Source: JAHJQZ01 sp963675235
GTDB taxonomy: Bacteria > Pseudomonadota > Alphaproteobacteria > Rhizobiales > Devosiaceae
Length of the DNA stretch: 64,000 nucleotides
Direction of reading: 5' to 3'
NCBI GenBank assembly: GCA_963675235.2
Contig: CAXXFU010000004.1
Location: forward strand, 124,001-188,000
Part shown: positions 54,523 through 62,225 of the stretch, piece by piece
How the letters are laid out: every line of letters starts with the position of its first letter
Numbering within the stretch: the stretch's first letter is position 1
The notes under the pieces: model-generated
What the model saw: the letters and a program-made list of their open reading frames with translations, nothing else
What the model was told of the DNA's origin: nothing
The model's database searches: none
Made by a program: the position numbers and the translations under genes

Positions 54523-55689
54523 ATGGCGGAGACGGATATGGCCCAGGTGGTTGCACCCAATTTCGATGCCTTGCAGCGGCTGTCCAAGTCGGCGGACGCC
54601 GACCTGACGCGGCGCAACATGGTCTCCCCGGCCCACAATCGCGGGCGCGGGGCCCAGACCAATGCCAGCGGCCGCTTCGAGCGCGAGAAGCGCGAAGCGT
54701 TCGATGATGGCTGGGAGATCGAGGAGGCCCTGCCCCCAACCATCACCCATGAGCGGCCGGAACGGGCGCAGACCATCATCACCCGCAACGACAGCCCCGA
54801 TATCGGCTTCGACCGTTCGATCAATCCCTATCGTGGCTGCGAGCACGGGTGTTCCTACTGCTATGCCCGCACAACCCATGCCTATCTCGGCCTGTCGGCA
54901 GGTCTCGACTTTGAGCGCGAGATCTTCATCAAGACCAATGCCGCCGAATTGCTGGCGCGCGAACTCGCCAATCCGCGCTACCGCGCCAAGCCGATTGCAC
55001 TCGGCACCAATACCGATCCCTACCAGCCGGTCGAGCGCGAACATCGCCTGATGCGCCAGATCCTCGAGGTCCTGCGCGACACCAGGCATCCGGTGACGAT
55101 CACCACCAAATCGGCGTTGATCGTCCGCGACCTCGACATCCTGACCGAACTGGCCGAGCAAAATCTCGTTTCCGTCACCATCGCCGTCACATCGCTCGAC
55201 CGTCATCTGTCGCGGTTGATGGAACCGCGCGCGGCAACGCCGTCGCGCCGGCTCGAGACCATCCGGTTGCTCGCCGCCGCCGGCATTCCGGTTTCGGTCA
55301 ATCTTGCCCCGATCATCCCGGCCATCAACGATCATGAGCTCGAACGCATCCTCGATGCCGCCAGCGCCCAGGGCGCCCAGGCGGCGGCCATGATGCTGCT
55401 GCGCCTTCCCGGCGAAGTCCGCGACATCTTCCGCGAATGGATGCTGCGCCATTTCCCCGACAAGCTCAGGCACGTGATGAGCCTTGTCCGCGAAACCCGC
55501 GGCGGCCGCGACAACGACCCGCGTTTCGGCACCCGCTTCATCGGCGAAGGCCCCTATGCGGTGATGCTGCGCCAGCGCTTCGAAAAGGGCCTCGAGCGCT
55601 ATGGGCTCAAATCGAAACTGCCGCGGCTGAGGACCGACCTGTTCGCCTCGCCGAAAACGCCCGACAACCAGCTCAGCCTGTTCGACTGA
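54523..55689 (+). CDS. radical SAM protein, PA0069/spore photolyase-like family
   Basis: 388 residues. The [4Fe-4S] motif CxxxCxxC is CEHGCSYCYAR near residue 107, preceded by DIGFDRSINPYRG and followed by the long radical SAM barrel (LGTNTDPYQPVEREHRLMRQ, SVTIAVTSLDRHLSRLMEPR). C-terminal segment LRLPGEVRDIFREWM is typical of the PA0069 group, whose reaction is unknown though related to DNA photoproduct lyases. The next gene starts within its stop. Confidence 0.88.
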   Translation: MAETDMAQVVAPNFDALQRLSKSADADLTRRNMVSPAHNRGRGAQTNASGRFEREKREAFDDGWEIEEALPPTITHERPERAQTIITRNDSPDIGFDRSINPYRGCEHGCSYCYARTTHAYLGLSAGLDFEREIFIKTNAAELLARELANPRYRAKPIALGTNTDPYQPVEREHRLMRQILEVLRDTRHPVTITTKSALIVRDLDILTELAEQNLVSVTIAVTSLDRHLSRLMEPRAATPSRRLETIRLLAAAGIPVSVNLAPIIPAINDHELERILDAASAQGAQAAAMMLLRLPGEVRDIFREWMLRHFPDKLRHVMSLVRETRGGRDNDPRFGTRFIGEGPYAVMLRQRFEKGLERYGLKSKLPRLRTDLFASPKTPDNQLSLFD

Positions 55690-56108
55690 TGGACAAGACC
55701 CGATCCGCGATTTCCGAATTCTGGCGTCGCATGAACGTCAACGACTGGGTATCGGCAGCCGCACTTTTTGCGCGCGACTGCACCATCGACTGGCCGCAAT
55801 CGGGCGAGCGCATTCGCGGTGCGGCGAATTTCGTCGCTCTCAACAGCGCCTACCCTGCAGATGCACCGTGGCGTTTCGAGGTCAGATCGCTTGTCGTCGA
55901 CGGCGAAAGCGGCGTCACCGAAACCACGGTCTCAAGCGGTGATGTCCGGGCCACGGCGATCAGCATGTTCACCGTCAAGAACGGACAGATCACCCATATC
56001 CGCGAATTCTGGCCCGATCCCTATGAGGCGCCGGACTGGCGCGCCCAATGGGTCGAAAAGCTGCAGGAAGATCGCCAACAGGCAGTCGCAGCTCCGGATC
56101 AGGGATAA
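55689..56108 (+). CDS. SnoaL/NTF2-like protein
   Basis: 139 residues with the small alpha-beta barrel cone of SnoaL-like proteins: SEFWRRMNVNDWVSAAALFA near residue 9, CTIDWPQSGERIRGAANFV near 31 and ITHIREFWPDPY near 100. Such proteins bind small hydrophobic ligands or act as isomerases; no specific substrate. The ATG overlaps the stop of the radical SAM gene by 1 nt, so the two are an operon, and its end overlaps pdxH by 10 nt on the other strand. Confidence 0.78.
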   Translation: MDKTRSAISEFWRRMNVNDWVSAAALFARDCTIDWPQSGERIRGAANFVALNSAYPADAPWRFEVRSLVVDGESGVTETTVSSGDVRATAISMFTVKNGQITHIREFWPDPYEAPDWRAQWVEKLQEDRQQAVAAPDQG

Positions 56109-56719
56109 AGCTTCTCTGTCGTCCAGGGGGCGTCGGGGGTCTCGCGCTTGTAGACCAGCCGGTCATGCAGGCGGAACGGCCGGTCGCGCCAGAATTCGAT
56201 TCGCTTGGGCACGATACGATAGCCGGACCAGTGCGGCGGGCGCGGCACTTTGCCGATGGCGTATTTGAGCGCGTATCTGGCGATCCCCTTCTCGAACTCG
56301 AAACGCGTCGTCATCGGTCGCGACTGTGCCGAGGCCCAGGCACCGATCTGGCTGTCACGCGCCCGCGAGGCAAAATAGGCGTCCGCTTCCTCGTCGCTCA
56401 CTTCCTCGACCGCACCCCGGACACGAATCTGCCGGTGTAGCGATTTCCAGTGAAAATCGAGCGCGGCGTGGGCATTGGCGGCCAGCTCGTTTCCCTTGGC
56501 GCTCTGCTTGTTGCCGTAAAAGACGAAGCCGCGGGCGTCATAGCCCTTCAGCAGCACCATGCGCACATCGGGGATACCGTCGCCGTCGGCCGTGGCCAGT
56601 GCCATGGCGTTCGGGTCGTTGGGTTCGGACTCTTCAGCCAGCGCCATCCATTCTGCGAAGATCGTCAGCGGATCCTTGGCAACGGCAATCCCGCCGTCAG
56701 GGGCATTGTTCTCGGTCAT
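56099..56719 (-). CDS. pdxH: pyridoxamine 5'-phosphate oxidase
   Basis: 206 residues. It oxidises PNP or PMP to PLP using FMN. All usual contacts are present: the PLP lysine in MVLLKGYD near residue 60, FHWKSLHRQIRVRG for FMN, the Y-x3-R-x3-S set in YFASRARDS, IGAWASAQS, and the C-terminal RPFRLHDRL. This copy is therefore the true PNP oxidase, unlike the one at 5697-6317. The ATG at 56719 is preferred over the in-frame TTG at 56728. Confidence 0.93.
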   Translation of the reverse strand: MTENNAPDGGIAVAKDPLTIFAEWMALAEESEPNDPNAMALATADGDGIPDVRMVLLKGYDARGFVFYGNKQSAKGNELAANAHAALDFHWKSLHRQIRVRGAVEEVSDEEADAYFASRARDSQIGAWASAQSRPMTTRFEFEKGIARYALKYAIGKVPRPPHWSGYRIVPKRIEFWRDRPFRLHDRLVYKRETPDAPWTTEKLYP

Positions 56720-56851
56720 GACGTCCAAATATCACCACCAGGGCGCGCGCGCCCGGATATTTTTGCCCGCCATGATGACATTTTGTCATTGCGTCCATTC
56801 CCGGGCTCGAACCGAATTGTCTCCCGCCGTGCCCACCGGCACACTGCCGGC

Positions 56852-57487
56852 ATGGCAAAACGCGATTCGAGACCATCAGGCGCGCCGGACTTCTCAAGCG
56901 AGACGGCTGCGCTCACAGGCGGCGCCTCGCGGGTCGCCGGGGTGGACGAAGCCGGGCGGGGCCCCCTGGCCGGGCCGGTCGTCGTTGCGGCAGTGGTTTT
57001 TCCGGATGGTCGCTACCCGCAGGGGCTCAACGATTCCAAGAAACTCTCGGCAAAGCGCCGCGAACTGCTGTTCTCCGAAATCCTGATGATGGGCGAAGCC
57101 GCGATCATCACCGCCCCGCCCGCGGTCATCGACAGTCTCAATATCCGTGGCGCCACGCTCTGGGCAATGCGCCGGGCCGTTCTGTCCCTGCCGGCGCGGC
57201 CCGACCTCGCCCTGATCGACGGGCGCGATGTACCGCCCGGTCTGCCCTGCACCGGTCAGGCGCTTGTCGGCGGTGACGGCAAGTCCGTTTCGATCGCCGC
57301 TGCCTCGATTCTTGCCAAGGTGACCCGCGACGCCATGTGCCCAGTCATGGACGTCGATTCCGCCGGCTACGGCTTTGCCGGCCACAAAGGCTATGGCACG
57401 GCCGCCCACATGTCGGCCCTCGCCGAGCACGGCGCCTCGCCCCATCACCGAAAAAGCTTCGCGCCTGTTGCTCTAACCCTTTGTTAA
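56852..57487 (+). CDS. rnhB: ribonuclease HII
   Basis: 211 residues. Catalytic residues are in the N-terminal VAGVDEAGRGPLAGPVV (Asp-Glu), then LNDSKKLSAKRRELL, ALIDG (third Asp) and SIAAASILAKVTRDA. It removes single ribonucleotides and RNA primers from DNA. The first 28 residues before the core are a variable extension. It is followed by ccrM 73 nt later; the inverted repeat of the ccrM leader begins inside its stop region. Confidence 0.95.
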   Translation: MAKRDSRPSGAPDFSSETAALTGGASRVAGVDEAGRGPLAGPVVVAAVVFPDGRYPQGLNDSKKLSAKRRELLFSEILMMGEAAIITAPPAVIDSLNIRGATLWAMRRAVLSLPARPDLALIDGRDVPPGLPCTGQALVGGDGKSVSIAAASILAKVTRDAMCPVMDVDSAGYGFAGHKGYGTAAHMSALAEHGASPHHRKSFAPVALTLC

Positions 57488-57556
57488 CCCTAATGCTTAG
57501 GCGGCACTTAACCTTACCGGGCTACAAACGCCCTGTTAGTGTTGCGTTAGGGTTAA
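57484..57556 (+). promoter_or_regulatory. inverted-repeat leader of ccrM with CtrA-like half-sites
   Basis: TTAACCCTAA (57484-57493) is the exact reverse complement of TTAGGGTTAA (57547-57556); with flanks it matches 12 of 13 bases. A third TTAACC is at 57508-57513. TTAACC repeats resemble CtrA half-sites (TTAA-N7-TTAA and TTAACCAT), and ccrM is a CtrA target in Caulobacter. The second arm ends 4 nt before the ATG, where bound protein or an mRNA hairpin could act on expression. Spacing between copies does not fit a single N7 CtrA site. Confidence 0.45.
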
Positions 57557-57560
57557 GTGC

Positions 57561-58700
57561 ATGTTGCGTACCGCGCGTATCCTCGAGGCGCCCGCTGTAT
57601 CGGGCTCCGGAAAAGGCGAACTGCCGCTCGATACCATCCTGATCGGCGATTGCGCCGAGCGGATGAATGCTCTGCCGGCAGGCTCGGTCGATCTGATCTT
57701 TGCCGACCCGCCCTACAATCTGCAGCTCGAAACCGGCCTGACCAGGCCCGACCAGTCCCATGTCGATGCCGTCGATGACGAGTGGGACAAGTTCGAGAGC
57801 TTCGCCCACTACGACGCCTTCACACGCGACTGGCTCAAGGCGGCCCGGCGCCTGCTCAAGCCCGACGGAGCGCTGTGGGTCATCGGCTCGTATCACAACA
57901 TCTTCCGTGTCGGCACGGCGCTGCAGGACAATGATTTCTGGATCCTCAACGACATCGTCTGGCGCAAGTCGAACCCGATGCCGAACTTCCGCGGCACCCG
58001 TTTCACCAACGCCCATGAAACGCTGATCTGGGCGGCCCGCAGCCAGAAGTCGCGCGTCACCTTCAATTACGAGGCGCTGAAGCAGGGCAATGACGATCTG
58101 CAGATGCGTTCCGACTGGCTGTTTCCCCTGTGCACCGGCGGCGAGCGCCTGAAGGACGATTCGTCCGGCAAGGTGCACCCGACCCAGAAGCCCGAGGCGC
58201 TTCTGCACCGCATTCTCGTCGGCACCACCCGGCCCGGCGAAGTGGTGCTCGATCCCTTCTTCGGCACCGGCACCACCGGCGCCGTCGCCCGCAGGCTTGG
58301 GCGGCATTTCATCGGCATCGAGCGCGATACGACCTACGCCGCCGCTGCGCTCGAGCGTATCGGCAAGGTCACGCCTCTTTCATCCGAGGCCGTGGAGCCA
58401 TTGAGCGCCAAGCGCAATGCGCCGCGCGTCGCCTTCGGTTCTCTGGTCGAACAGGGACTGATCGCACCGGGTACCAATCTCATCGACGCCAAGGGGCGCT
58501 TTTCTGCCCTGGTCCGCGCCGACGGATCGCTCAAATCCGGCGACCACGAAGGCTCGATCCACAAGGTCGGCGCGCTCGTCCAGGGTGCCGAGGCCTGCAA
58601 CGGCTGGACCTTCTGGCACATCGAAGACGCCAAGGGCCCGGTGCCGATCGACCAGTTCCGCGCCAGAGTGCGCCAGCAGATGACAAAGCTTTCCGCCTGA
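57561..58700 (+). CDS. ccrM: CcrM-type DNA adenine methyltransferase
   Basis: 379 residues of the beta class (catalytic motif first). DPPYNLQLETG is motif IV near residue 49, and FFGTGTTGAVARRLGRHFIG is motif I near 235. The C-terminal 90 residues (FGSLVEQGLIAPGTNL onward, ending GPVPIDQFRARVRQQMT) match the CcrM-specific extension required for GANTC recognition. CcrM methylates adenine in GANTC and times cell-cycle genes in alphaproteobacteria; it is essential in several of them. A strong terminator follows. Confidence 0.95.
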   Translation: MLRTARILEAPAVSGSGKGELPLDTILIGDCAERMNALPAGSVDLIFADPPYNLQLETGLTRPDQSHVDAVDDEWDKFESFAHYDAFTRDWLKAARRLLKPDGALWVIGSYHNIFRVGTALQDNDFWILNDIVWRKSNPMPNFRGTRFTNAHETLIWAARSQKSRVTFNYEALKQGNDDLQMRSDWLFPLCTGGERLKDDSSGKVHPTQKPEALLHRILVGTTRPGEVVLDPFFGTGTTGAVARRLGRHFIGIERDTTYAAAALERIGKVTPLSSEAVEPLSAKRNAPRVAFGSLVEQGLIAPGTNLIDAKGRFSALVRADGSLKSGDHEGSIHKVGALVQGAEACNGWTFWHIEDAKGPVPIDQFRARVRQQMTKLSA

Positions 58701-58728
58701 ATTCGACCTCCAACTCAATCAGGCAAAC

Positions 58729-58754
58729 TGCCGCCGGGAAACCGGCGGCATTTT
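58729..58754 (+). terminator. intrinsic terminator of ccrM
   Basis: TGCCGCCGG (58729-58737) pairs perfectly with CCGGCGGCA (58742-58750) around a GAAA tetraloop, followed by TTTT. It begins 29 nt after the stop. Confidence 0.88.
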
Positions 58755-58832
58755 CTTTGCGTGCATGTCCCGGGCGCAGGAGGTGCGAAAGACCCGGCGG
58801 CCCGGGAGATCGTCCCGGACCACCGTGATCAT

Positions 58833-59372
58833 TCATGCTGGCAGTTTTTTGCCGAACAGCGCCACATGAAGCTGCGCTTCTTCGTCCGATTGCAGCATCC
58901 GTATGCCGGCCGCTGCGATTGCATCCTCGTTCGCGCTGCTGTTGCCAAGCGATCGCGTGAAGACATCGAGGATTTCGGCGTATGAATCATCGGCCGCAAT
59001 GCGGTTGATGTTCACCGCGCCGCACCCCGAACAGACATGGACCAGCATGACGTCGCCGCAGCGCGCCTTGCCATACTTGTCGACGCCCTTGCGCTTGAAG
59101 GTCAGACCGACCGGTTCCATGCGTGCGTGGCAGGTGCAGGCCCGGTCTCCGGGGCGCGTGTCGACATGGAGCGAGTGCAGGCAGTAGGGGCAGTGATTGC
59201 GGTGGACCGTCCCCATTGCCGAAGTCGGAAAGACCATCTGCCTGCAATTGGCGCATCGGAAAGCGCCGTCCACTGCCTGCCACCGATTGTCCTTGTTGGC
59301 GTGTGTCTTGCCGCGACGGTGCTTGTCGGCGCGGAACCTTTTCCGCCCGAAATCGCGTTGATCGTAAAACAT
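58833..59372 (-). CDS. RNHCP domain-containing protein
   Basis: 179 residues. The RNHCP domain is marked by the motif RNHCP itself in HRNHCPYCLHSLHVD near residue 58, then PGDRACTCHARMEPVG and CSGCGAVNINRIAADD near 125. CxxC and further cysteines probably bind zinc. The first 38 residues are basic (GRKRFRADKHRRG) and may bind nucleic acid. Function unknown. It converges on ccrM. Confidence 0.82.
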   Translation of the reverse strand: MFYDQRDFGRKRFRADKHRRGKTHANKDNRWQAVDGAFRCANCRQMVFPTSAMGTVHRNHCPYCLHSLHVDTRPGDRACTCHARMEPVGLTFKRKGVDKYGKARCGDVMLVHVCSGCGAVNINRIAADDSYAEILDVFTRSLGNSSANEDAIAAAGIRMLQSDEEAQLHVALFGKKLPA

Positions 59373-59682
59373 GAGTTCATGCCATTCATCTCGAACCAGA
59401 TGATTGGGCAGAACAAAATCTCAGGTGATGGGGGGAGATTTCGCTGCCAGCCAGATCGACCGGGGCTGACAGCGGCGTATTTTACGAGCGGCTGATCAAC
59501 GCACAGGACGACCGTTCCGCAAGGGTCGATTCGATGACCGATGCGGCGCTGGACGCAGTTCCCGTGCGAGTTTGGCTCGACAAAAAACACCTATCTGTAT
59601 GTCAGAACGGCGGCTTGTTAGTCCTGCTGCCGCCGGAACGCAAGCTAGCTTCGGCGCGGCGCTTTGACACCCTGCCGGTGGG
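59373..59682. other. 310-bp gap between the RNHCP and mutY genes
   Basis: No gene called. It is downstream of mutY and upstream of the RNHCP gene, so it likely holds the latter's promoter. A 50-codon plus-strand frame (59534-59686, ATG start, ending on the same CTAG as mutY) exists, but I see no ribosome-binding site or homology for it. Confidence 0.5.
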
Positions 59683-60747
59683 CTAGTCGAACACCGTCGC
59701 CAGCACCTTGCGAAAAACCGAAGGCAGCGCCGCACCGGAAAGATCGCGCGGCGGGCACCAATAACCTTCCGCCGGCGAATCGTTCGCGTCAGCAAGATGC
59801 CAGACCGTCAGTTCCAGGCGGAAATGGGTGAAAACATGGAAAACCTCCCCGGCGCGGCGCCAGGCACCTTGCAATGGATAGGCAGGCGGTCCGGGATCGG
59901 CGGACCAGTCGGAAACCGGCACGCCGGTCATGCGGGCGAGAAGTCCCTTTTCGGGCCGCGTTACCAGAAAGGCCGAACCATCGGGACGCGTCATCACATA
60001 GGCATGGCCTCGCCGCGTTGGACGTTCTGCTTTCTCGGGCTTTCGCGGGTACGCTGTTGGCTCGGCGAGGCGCGATGCGGCGCAATCCGGCTGCAGAGGG
60101 CAAAGCGCGCAGGCCGCCGCGCGCGGCGCGCAAAGCGTTGCGCCGAGATCCATCAGGGCCTGGGCGAAATCGCCGGCCCGCTCTGGCACGATCGGCGCCA
60201 GAATCTGACGCAGCTTCGGCTTGGCATCGCGCGGCGGCGCCTCGAGCTGCAGGACCCGCGCCAGCACCCGTTCGACATTGCCGTCGATCACCGGCACCTG
60301 CTCGTCATGGCAGATGGCGGCAATCGCCGACGCCGTATAGGGGCCGATGCCGGGCAAGGTCTCGAGTTCGGCTGCAGTCCGGGGAAAAATCCCGCCGAGG
60401 TCTTCCGCCACCACCCGTGCCGCCGCATGCAGGTTGCGGGCGCGGGCGTAATAGCCAAGCCCGGCCCAGCGCGCCAGCACCTCGTCGAGCGGCGCGGCGG
60501 CGAGATCGGTCACCTGTGGCCAGCGCCGAGTGAAATCGAGGAAATAGTCGCGCGCGGCCACCACGGTCGTTTGCTGCAGCATGACCTCGGACAGCCACAC
60601 CCGATAGGGATCGGGCATCTCCCCGGCACGGCGCGCCGCCGGCATCACCCGCCAAGGCAGGCTGCGGGCATGGGCATCGTACCAGTCAAGCAGCGCCTTT
60701 GCGGAAAAGGCGGGATCGGTCTTTCTCATTGTCGTGCCTTGAGCCAT
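59683..60747 (-). CDS. mutY: A/G-specific adenine DNA glycosylase
   Basis: 354 residues. Helix-hairpin-helix ETLPGIGPYTASAIAAI lies near residue 120 with the catalytic Asp in VPVIDGNVERVLA near 145, and the catalytic Glu in WLSEVMLQQTTV near 50. The [4Fe-4S] cluster cysteines are C-x6-C-x2-C-x5-C (CAPRAAACALCPLQPDC) near 200. A C-terminal MutT-like domain recognises 8-oxoG. It removes adenine opposite 8-oxoguanine. ATG 60747 or 60729 could be the start. Confidence 0.95.
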   Translation of the reverse strand: MAQGTTMRKTDPAFSAKALLDWYDAHARSLPWRVMPAARRAGEMPDPYRVWLSEVMLQQTTVVAARDYFLDFTRRWPQVTDLAAAPLDEVLARWAGLGYYARARNLHAAARVVAEDLGGIFPRTAAELETLPGIGPYTASAIAAICHDEQVPVIDGNVERVLARVLQLEAPPRDAKPKLRQILAPIVPERAGDFAQALMDLGATLCAPRAAACALCPLQPDCAASRLAEPTAYPRKPEKAERPTRRGHAYVMTRPDGSAFLVTRPEKGLLARMTGVPVSDWSADPGPPAYPLQGAWRRAGEVFHVFTHFRLELTVWHLADANDSPAEGYWCPPRDLSGAALPSVFRKVLATVFD

Positions 60748-60826
60748 GATGGCGATGTGAGGGCCGGCACCTTGTGCTGGCAAGTGCCGCAACGTAATTG
60801 TCCCCACCGCGAAAGGCGGCGAACCC

Positions 60827-61339
60827 ATGGCCGAGGCGGACAAAACCAAGAAAAAGACGGAAATCAAGCGGCGCAACCGCTTCGTCGGGCTCGACGATGC
60901 GGCAAACGCCGTGCTCGACCCGGTGTTCCGCAAGCGCGGCTTTGCCAATCGTGACCTGTTCGCGCGCTGGCCGGAGATCGCGCCGTCCCCCTTCGACAAG
61001 ACGACCCAGCCCGAAAGACTGTTCTGGCCGCGCCGTGAAGCCGGCGCCGACGGGGCGATCCTTCACCTCAGGTGCGCTCCCGGCGCAGCCCTTGCCGTTT
61101 CGCACGAGGGCGAACGCATCGCCCGCGCCGTCAACACCTATTTCGGCTACTTTCTCGTCCACTCGGTCAAGATCTCGGCCGAGCCGTTCGCTCCGCCGGC
61201 TCCGGAAAGGGAGAAGCCCGAGCCCTGCCCGCCGGATGTCGCCGCCGCCGTCGGCGAAATCGTCGAAACCGTCCGAGACGACGGCTTGCGCGACGCGCTC
61301 AGGCGTCTGGGGGAAAACATCAAGACCAGGCGCAAATAG
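60827..61339 (+). CDS. DciA family protein (DUF721)
   Basis: 170 residues with the DUF721 core: LDDAANAVLDPVFRKRGFAN near residue 22, DLFARWPEIAPSPFDKTTQP near 43 and a K/R-poor later part. DciA proteins load the replicative helicase in bacteria without DnaC. The gene is divergent from mutY and followed by the DsbA-like gene, an order typical of Rhizobiales. Confidence 0.83.
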   Translation: MAEADKTKKKTEIKRRNRFVGLDDAANAVLDPVFRKRGFANRDLFARWPEIAPSPFDKTTQPERLFWPRREAGADGAILHLRCAPGAALAVSHEGERIARAVNTYFGYFLVHSVKISAEPFAPPAPEREKPEPCPPDVAAAVGEIVETVRDDGLRDALRRLGENIKTRRK

Positions 61340-61467
61340 ACCGTCATCGCCGCCAACTCGCCTGCCAGCCGATCGGTTCGATCCCAGAGACGCGGTGTTC
61401 ACCGCATTTTGCCTTGTTCTCACCACAGGCCTGAGTAAATTGGCGCCGCACAATTTAGGAGCATACC

Positions 61468-62199
61468 TTGACCGTTAGCCGCAGACTCTTTCTCGCCACC
61501 GGGGCCTCGCTCGGCGTTGTGACGCTGGCCGCCTGCAGCTCAGATCCGGTTTCCCAGGCCGAAGCGCCCACCGAGCCGGCTGCCGCAACGCCCGCCGCCG
61601 AGATGACTCCGGCCGCCGACGTGGTGTTCTACGATGGCGGCCCGGTGCCACCGATCGGCACCGATCCGCTTCTCAATCCGGCCGGCGTTGAGGACCGCCC
61701 CGTCGGCGGCAAGGATGCCAGGGTCGTCATCGTCGAGTACTCCTCGCCGACCTGCCCGCACTGCGCCACCTTCGCGCTCGACGTCTACCCCGAGTTCAAG
61801 GCCAAATATGTCGACACCGGCAAGGTGACCTTCATCCTGCGCCCGTTCGTGCGCAATGTGCTCGACGCCGTGGTTTTCATGCTGGCCGACGCCGCCGGCC
61901 CGGAAAGCTACGCCAATGTCGTGGAAACCTACTTCAGGACGATGATGACCTGGGCCACCAGCGAAAAGCCGCGTGACGAGATCGAAAAGATCGCCCTGCA
62001 GCTCGGTTTTACCAAGGAATCCTTCGAGGCTGCCTTGACGAATCAGGACCTGTTCGATGGTCTTGATAAACTGCGCACTCAGGCGCTGGACGAGTTCGAC
62101 GTTACCGGAACGCCGACCTTTTTCATCAATGGCAAGAAGTTTGCAGGCGAACACAGCGTCAAACAGCTTTCAGCGGAGATCGATCCTCTCCTCGCCTGA
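61468..62199 (+). CDS. DsbA family thioredoxin-fold lipoprotein
   Basis: 243 residues. The N-terminus is a lipoprotein signal with lipobox LAAC (VTLAACSS, Cys near residue 23) and a twin-arginine-like RR before it. A Pro/Ala-rich linker leads to the thioredoxin domain with active site CPHC in SSPTCPHCATFAL near 95, and cis-proline segment VTGTPTFFINGKKF near 215. It probably makes or shuffles periplasmic disulfides. The start is TTG at 61468, supported by AGGAG at 7 nt. Confidence 0.88.
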   Translation: MTVSRRLFLATGASLGVVTLAACSSDPVSQAEAPTEPAAATPAAEMTPAADVVFYDGGPVPPIGTDPLLNPAGVEDRPVGGKDARVVIVEYSSPTCPHCATFALDVYPEFKAKYVDTGKVTFILRPFVRNVLDAVVFMLADAAGPESYANVVETYFRTMMTWATSEKPRDEIEKIALQLGFTKESFEAALTNQDLFDGLDKLRTQALDEFDVTGTPTFFINGKKFAGEHSVKQLSAEIDPLLA

Positions 62200-62225
62200 C
62201 CCGATAGCGTGGTGAGAGGCGCACA

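Noticed and set aside
59534..59686. 50-codon plus-strand frame in the RNHCP-mutY gap
   Set aside because: No ribosome-binding site, no known similarity, and it ends on the palindromic CTAG shared with mutY; too weak to call.
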